Source: Bacteroidia bacterium
Lineage (GTDB): Bacteria > Bacteroidota > Bacteroidia > Flavobacteriales > Flavobacteriaceae
Direction: 5' to 3'
Length of the DNA stretch: 64,000 nucleotides
Assembly (NCBI GenBank): GCA_030428865.1
Contig: JAUIEK010000007.1
Location: 1-64,000 of the forward strand
Positions 61,046 to 64,000 of this stretch are shown here, one piece after another; the stretch's first letter is position 1; each line of letters opens with the position of its first letter. The translations under genes were made by a program, and so were the position numbers. The notes under the pieces were generated by a model. It was not told the DNA's origin. It made no database searches and saw only the letters and a program-made list of their open reading frames with translations.

Positions 61046-62668
61046 TTACTTAATTTCGAGAGAAGTAAATTGAAAAGAACTTCCATCAAAAAGTCCTTTA
61101 TTACTAAGCTTTAATGATGGAATAACTAACAATGCCATAAAAGAAAGTGTCATATATGGTGCGCTAAGAGTACTTCCCATTTGCTTTACCATCGCATCTA
61201 GCTCTGCATATTCTTTCCCAACAACTTCGGCAGATTGGTTACTCATAATCCCTGCTATTGGTAAAGGAAGTATTTTTTCAGCATCTTCTGTAACTGCACA
61301 AATTCCTCCTTTTGTTTCAATAATTTTATTTACTGCTTTGCAAATCATTTCGTCTGAAACTCCTACAGCAATAATATTATGAGAATCGTGCCCTACAGAA
61401 CTTGCAATTGCACCTTTTTTTAATCCAAAGTTTTTAATAAAAGCAATAGCCGGATCTGAATCTTGATACCTATTTACTACTGAAATTTTTAAAATATCAC
61501 TGGCTATATTAGATACTAAATTACCATTTTTAATCAATGAATTTGCTTCAATCTTCTTGGTTATTAGCTCTCCATCCAAAGCTTCTATAACTTGTATTTT
61601 TTCTGAAGCAGAATAAAACTCAAAATCAGATACTTTCTTTCTTGATGTATTAAAGTTGTTAAGAATTTCAACTTGTTGAGTACCAATAAAAGATTGGTCT
61701 TTTTCTGAAACTAGCTGCCCGTCAATCCATGTTTGAAGAACTTCAAAATTTTCTAAATTGTCTACAATAATAAAGTCAGCAGTATCTCCTTTTTGTAACA
61801 ACCCTACATCTAAGCCATAATGCTTAACTGGATTAATACAAGCTGCTTGTAGTACTTTAAAAACATCAATACCTTTTTTAACAGCCTTAGAACAAAGTTT
61901 ATTGATGTGCCCTAAAAGTAAATCATCTGGATGTTTATCATCTGAGCAGAACATTATATCGTTATAATATTCTGGAAGCAAATCAATTAATGCTTCAAAG
62001 TTTTTGGCAGCACTTCCTTCTCTGATAAGAACCTTCATCCCTTTTTGAAGCTTTTCCAATCCTTCTTCGTATGTAAAACACTCATGATCAGTTGAGATTC
62101 CTGCAGCTATATATTTTGAAACATCTTCTCCTCTAAGTCCAGGAGCATGACCATCTATGGGTTTTCCGTATTTCTTTGCCCAAGCTATTTTTTGTAGCAC
62201 TTGCTCATCATCATACAACACACCTGGATAATTCATCATTTCTGCTAAGTACTTGATATCTGAATTAGCCATTAGTTTTCCTACAGCATCTGAATCAATA
62301 ACAGCTCCTGCAGTTTCAAAAGAGGTTGCCGGAACACAAGAAGGTGCTCCAAAATTAAATTTTAACGGAACTGTTTTTCCATTTTTAATCATGAAATCGA
62401 TTCCTTTTACACCTAAGACATTGGCTATTTCGTGAGGATCTGAAACCGTTGCAATTGTACCATGTTTTACAGCAATTTTTGCAAATTCAGAAGGAACTAA
62501 CATAGAACTTTCTATGTGAATGTGGGCATCTACAAAACCAGGAAGAATGTAGTTTTCTACCTTGTAATTTACCTTTGTTATTTCTAAAATCTTACTATTT
62601 TCAATTCTCAGTTTTCCAGGAAAAACCTCTCTATTGAAAACATCTACAATATTACCTTGAATAATCAC
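61046..62668 (-). CDS. ade: Adenine deaminase
   Basis: 540 aa amidohydrolase. The metal motif [20 protein letters not shown] (His49, His51) is clear, with further ligands in [20 protein letters not shown] and SCDDKHPDD-type [20 protein letters not shown]. The C-terminal AdeC domain contains [20 protein letters not shown] and [20 protein letters not shown]. It converts adenine to hypoxanthine and ammonia in purine salvage. Its start is one base past the racemase gene, so they share a transcript. Confidence 0.95.
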   Translation of the reverse strand: MIIQGNIVDVFNREVFPGKLRIENSKILEITKVNYKVENYILPGFVDAHIHIESSMLVPSEFAKIAVKHGTIATVSDPHEIANVLGVKGIDFMIKNGKTVPLKFNFGAPSCVPATSFETAGAVIDSDAVGKLMANSDIKYLAEMMNYPGVLYDDEQVLQKIAWAKKYGKPIDGHAPGLRGEDVSKYIAAGISTDHECFTYEEGLEKLQKGMKVLIREGSAAKNFEALIDLLPEYYNDIMFCSDDKHPDDLLLGHINKLCSKAVKKGIDVFKVLQAACINPVKHYGLDVGLLQKGDTADFIIVDNLENFEVLQTWIDGQLVSEKDQSFIGTQQVEILNNFNTSRKKVSDFEFYSASEKIQVIEALDGELITKKIEANSLIKNGNLVSNIASDILKISVVNRYQDSDPAIAFIKNFGLKKGAIASSVGHDSHNIIAVGVSDEMICKAVNKIIETKGGICAVTEDAEKILPLPIAGIMSNQSAEVVGKEYAELDAMVKQMGSTLSAPYMTLSFMALLVIPSLKLSNKGLFDGSSFQFTSLEIK

Positions 62669-62669
62669 T

Positions 62670-63767
62670 TTACTTATATACTTTATCTATAAATTTAGAA
62701 TTGAGTAATCGTGCAACTCCCATGTAATTGAGTTTAAATTTAATTTGATCTCCAACCTTAAATTTTCTCTTTCCTTTTTCTGTTCTGTTGGCGCCAACAT
62801 CTATTACAATCATATCAGAAGTTACACCTACAAAGGAAATACTTTTATCTTCTACTTCAACATCATCTTTATCAACATCTAACAAACCAAAATCTAAAAT
62901 AGCTTTATAGGAGGTTTCATGTATATCTTTTTCGTCATATTCCGATGTGTGCCCTATATTAGCATCTGATATGATTCCGTCTGGAACAATTTTCTTCTCC
63001 TCAAGCTCTATAATATTTCCGTAGAACTCAAATGTTTCTGTATACAGCTTCTTAAAGCGCTCGTTGTTAAGCGGACTTACACCAAAAAAAGCGGCTTCTC
63101 CAATTCTAAAGTGATTAATTTCTTTAGGAATAACACTATTTTCTACAAGAGGCAACGTAATTGAAGAGCCTCCTGATATGTACTTTAAATCTTTTTTGAA
63201 CTTTACCGAAATTAGTTCTTTGTACAAAGTTAATTGCAGTAATTTATCGTAAGTAGGCTCTACTCCATACATACAACCCAAATTGGATCCAATACCAATT
63301 ACCTCTATATTAGAGAGGTTAAAAACACTTTTGTAAAAATCTAAAATATTTTCTCGCTGTACACCTTCTCGCAACTCTCCTAATTCAACCATAATAATCA
63401 CTTTATGGATCTTATTCTGATTTTCTGCTGCGCTATTCAGTGCTTTTATTGTAGATAATGAGGTGTTTAAAGAAATATCTGCATACTTAACTATATCATC
63501 TGCATAAGTTTCTGCTGGAGGTTTTATGTAAATTGTTCTGAGCTTTGGGTTTACTTCTCTTAGGTTTTTTAAACTTGTTAACCGAGAATCACCTACAGAA
63601 TTTATTTTTTCAATAACATCTTCTGTTAAAATATTTTTTAAGAATTCTTTGTCTCCAGAAAACACTTTTGTTACCAAACTCCACTCTATGTTATTTGCTT
63701 CGAAAAAATTGCTCAAATACTGAATATTTTTCTTAATTCGATCTGTATATATGATAAGTTCTGCCAT
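62670..63767 (-). CDS. Alanine/ornithine racemase-family PLP enzyme
   Basis: 365 aa fold-type III PLP enzyme. The PLP lysine is Lys34 in [18 protein letters not shown]. Family segments include [58 protein letters not shown] and [16 protein letters not shown], matching the ornithine-racemase-like (YhfX/Orr) branch rather than classical Alr. A small C-terminal beta domain follows. It may racemise ornithine or another amino acid; the substrate is not deducible. It lies nine bases after a second racemase gene. Confidence 0.85.
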   Translation of the reverse strand: MAELIIYTDRIKKNIQYLSNFFEANNIEWSLVTKVFSGDKEFLKNILTEDVIEKINSVGDSRLTSLKNLREVNPKLRTIYIKPPAETYADDIVKYADISLNTSLSTIKALNSAAENQNKIHKVIIMVELGELREGVQRENILDFYKSVFNLSNIEVIGIGSNLGCMYGVEPTYDKLLQLTLYKELISVKFKKDLKYISGGSSITLPLVENSVIPKEINHFRIGEAAFFGVSPLNNERFKKLYTETFEFYGNIIELEEKKIVPDGIISDANIGHTSEYDEKDIHETSYKAILDFGLLDVDKDDVEVEDKSISFVGVTSDMIVIDVGANRTEKGKRKFKVGDQIKFKLNYMGVARLLNSKFIDKVYK

Positions 63768-63776
63768 ATTTTTTAC

Positions 63777-64000
63777 TTATTCTACAATAATTCTTTCAAT
63801 ATTTTTAGGCAATCTAGTTAGTAACTCATAGTTAATCAGTTTACTGTAATCTCCAAAAGCTCCTACTTTAATCTCTTGTTTTCCTTGACTTCCAATCAAA
63901 ACTACTTCATCCCCAATAACAATATCTTCTGATGCGGTAACGTTTACTGCCATCATATTCATATTAACCATTCCAATAACATTGAATCTTTTTTCTCTAA
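63777..64000 (-). CDS. Alanine racemase-like C-terminal fragment (cut by window edge)
   Basis: The frame stays open to base 64000, so only the last 74 codons are present; the ATG at 63971 is internal. The residues EKKRFNVIGMVNMNMMAVNV and SKLINYELLTRLPKNIERII match the C-terminal barrel of alanine racemases (VIGRVNMDM and INYEL.TRL..R). The spot that is usually Arg...Met-Asp reads Met...Met-Asn here. It should supply D-alanine for peptidoglycan if intact, but the missing part decides. It is the upstream gene of the racemase-ade unit. Confidence 0.75.
   Translation of the reverse strand, partial: REKRFNVIGMVNMNMMAVNVTASEDIVIGDEVVLIGSQGKQEIKVGAFGDYSKLINYELLTRLPKNIERIIVE

Noticed and set aside
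1..64000. CRISPR arrays, insertion sequences, integrases, attachment sites, prophage or defence islands
   Set aside because: I found no regularly spaced repeats, transposase-like frames or phage genes; the gene content is mostly housekeeping and envelope.

Overview
The window is AT-rich and reads as a member of the Flavobacteriaceae (Bacteroidota); the genus is not resolvable by eye. Supporting signs are a T9SS type A sorting domain, GLPGLI, HmuY and DUF6607 families, a complete-looking mevalonate pathway with class II HMG-CoA reductase and a GYDIA-type GHMP kinase, promoters of the TTTG/TAnnTTTG type instead of TTGACA/TATAAT, and almost no Shine-Dalgarno sequences.

Layout. 1-2998: N-terminal part of an RHS/YD-repeat surface protein running off the left edge. 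3165-12624: isoprenoid region on the minus strand (pseudouridine synthase, UbiA prenyltransferase, mevalonate kinase, MORN protein, mevalonate diphosphate decarboxylase; then BaiN-type flavoprotein, GYDIA kinase and HMG-CoA reductase), interrupted by three plus-strand genes. 12762-17805: peptide use (DPP-IV-like peptidase and POT transporter), a thioredoxin and a dioxygenase-like lipoprotein. 17820-22029: ComEC, LpxB, a small membrane protein and SurE on minus. 22145-26408: secreted protein, tail-specific protease, ABC permease and thioesterase. 26547-36688: a T9SS-secreted protein, then a haem/iron region in which hmuR-hmuY face a plus-strand set of DUF6607, ankyrin protein, DUF2271, PepSY-flavodoxin-reductase fusion and DUF6686. 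36734-40861: two small paralogous secreted proteins, a GLPGLI protein and an outer-membrane barrel protein. 41161-53559: all branched-chain amino-acid genes in one direction (leuA-C-D-B, a regulatory gap, then ilvE-D-B-N-C-A). 53709-64000: a helical protein, tRNA-Leu, M20 peptidase, lipoprotein PPIase, a BlaI/M56 pair with visible operators, DUF4407, PhnA, adenine deaminase and two racemases (one cut by the edge).

The most striking element is the 467-base gap between leuB and ilvE. It holds two consecutive attenuators read on the minus strand. Each has a 20-residue leader peptide full of Ile/Val codons, a segment overlapping the leader stop codon that can pair with the terminator 5' arm, and a strong terminator. 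Polymerase would have to pass both before reaching ilvE.

The second system of interest is the haem-side cluster. The DUF2271 protein carries a DxxTGAT motif like those flavinylated by ApbE, and lies directly before a PepSY membrane protein fused to flavodoxin and NAD(P)H-reductase domains. Together they look like a route carrying electrons from cytosolic NAD(P)H to a periplasmic flavin next to haem import.
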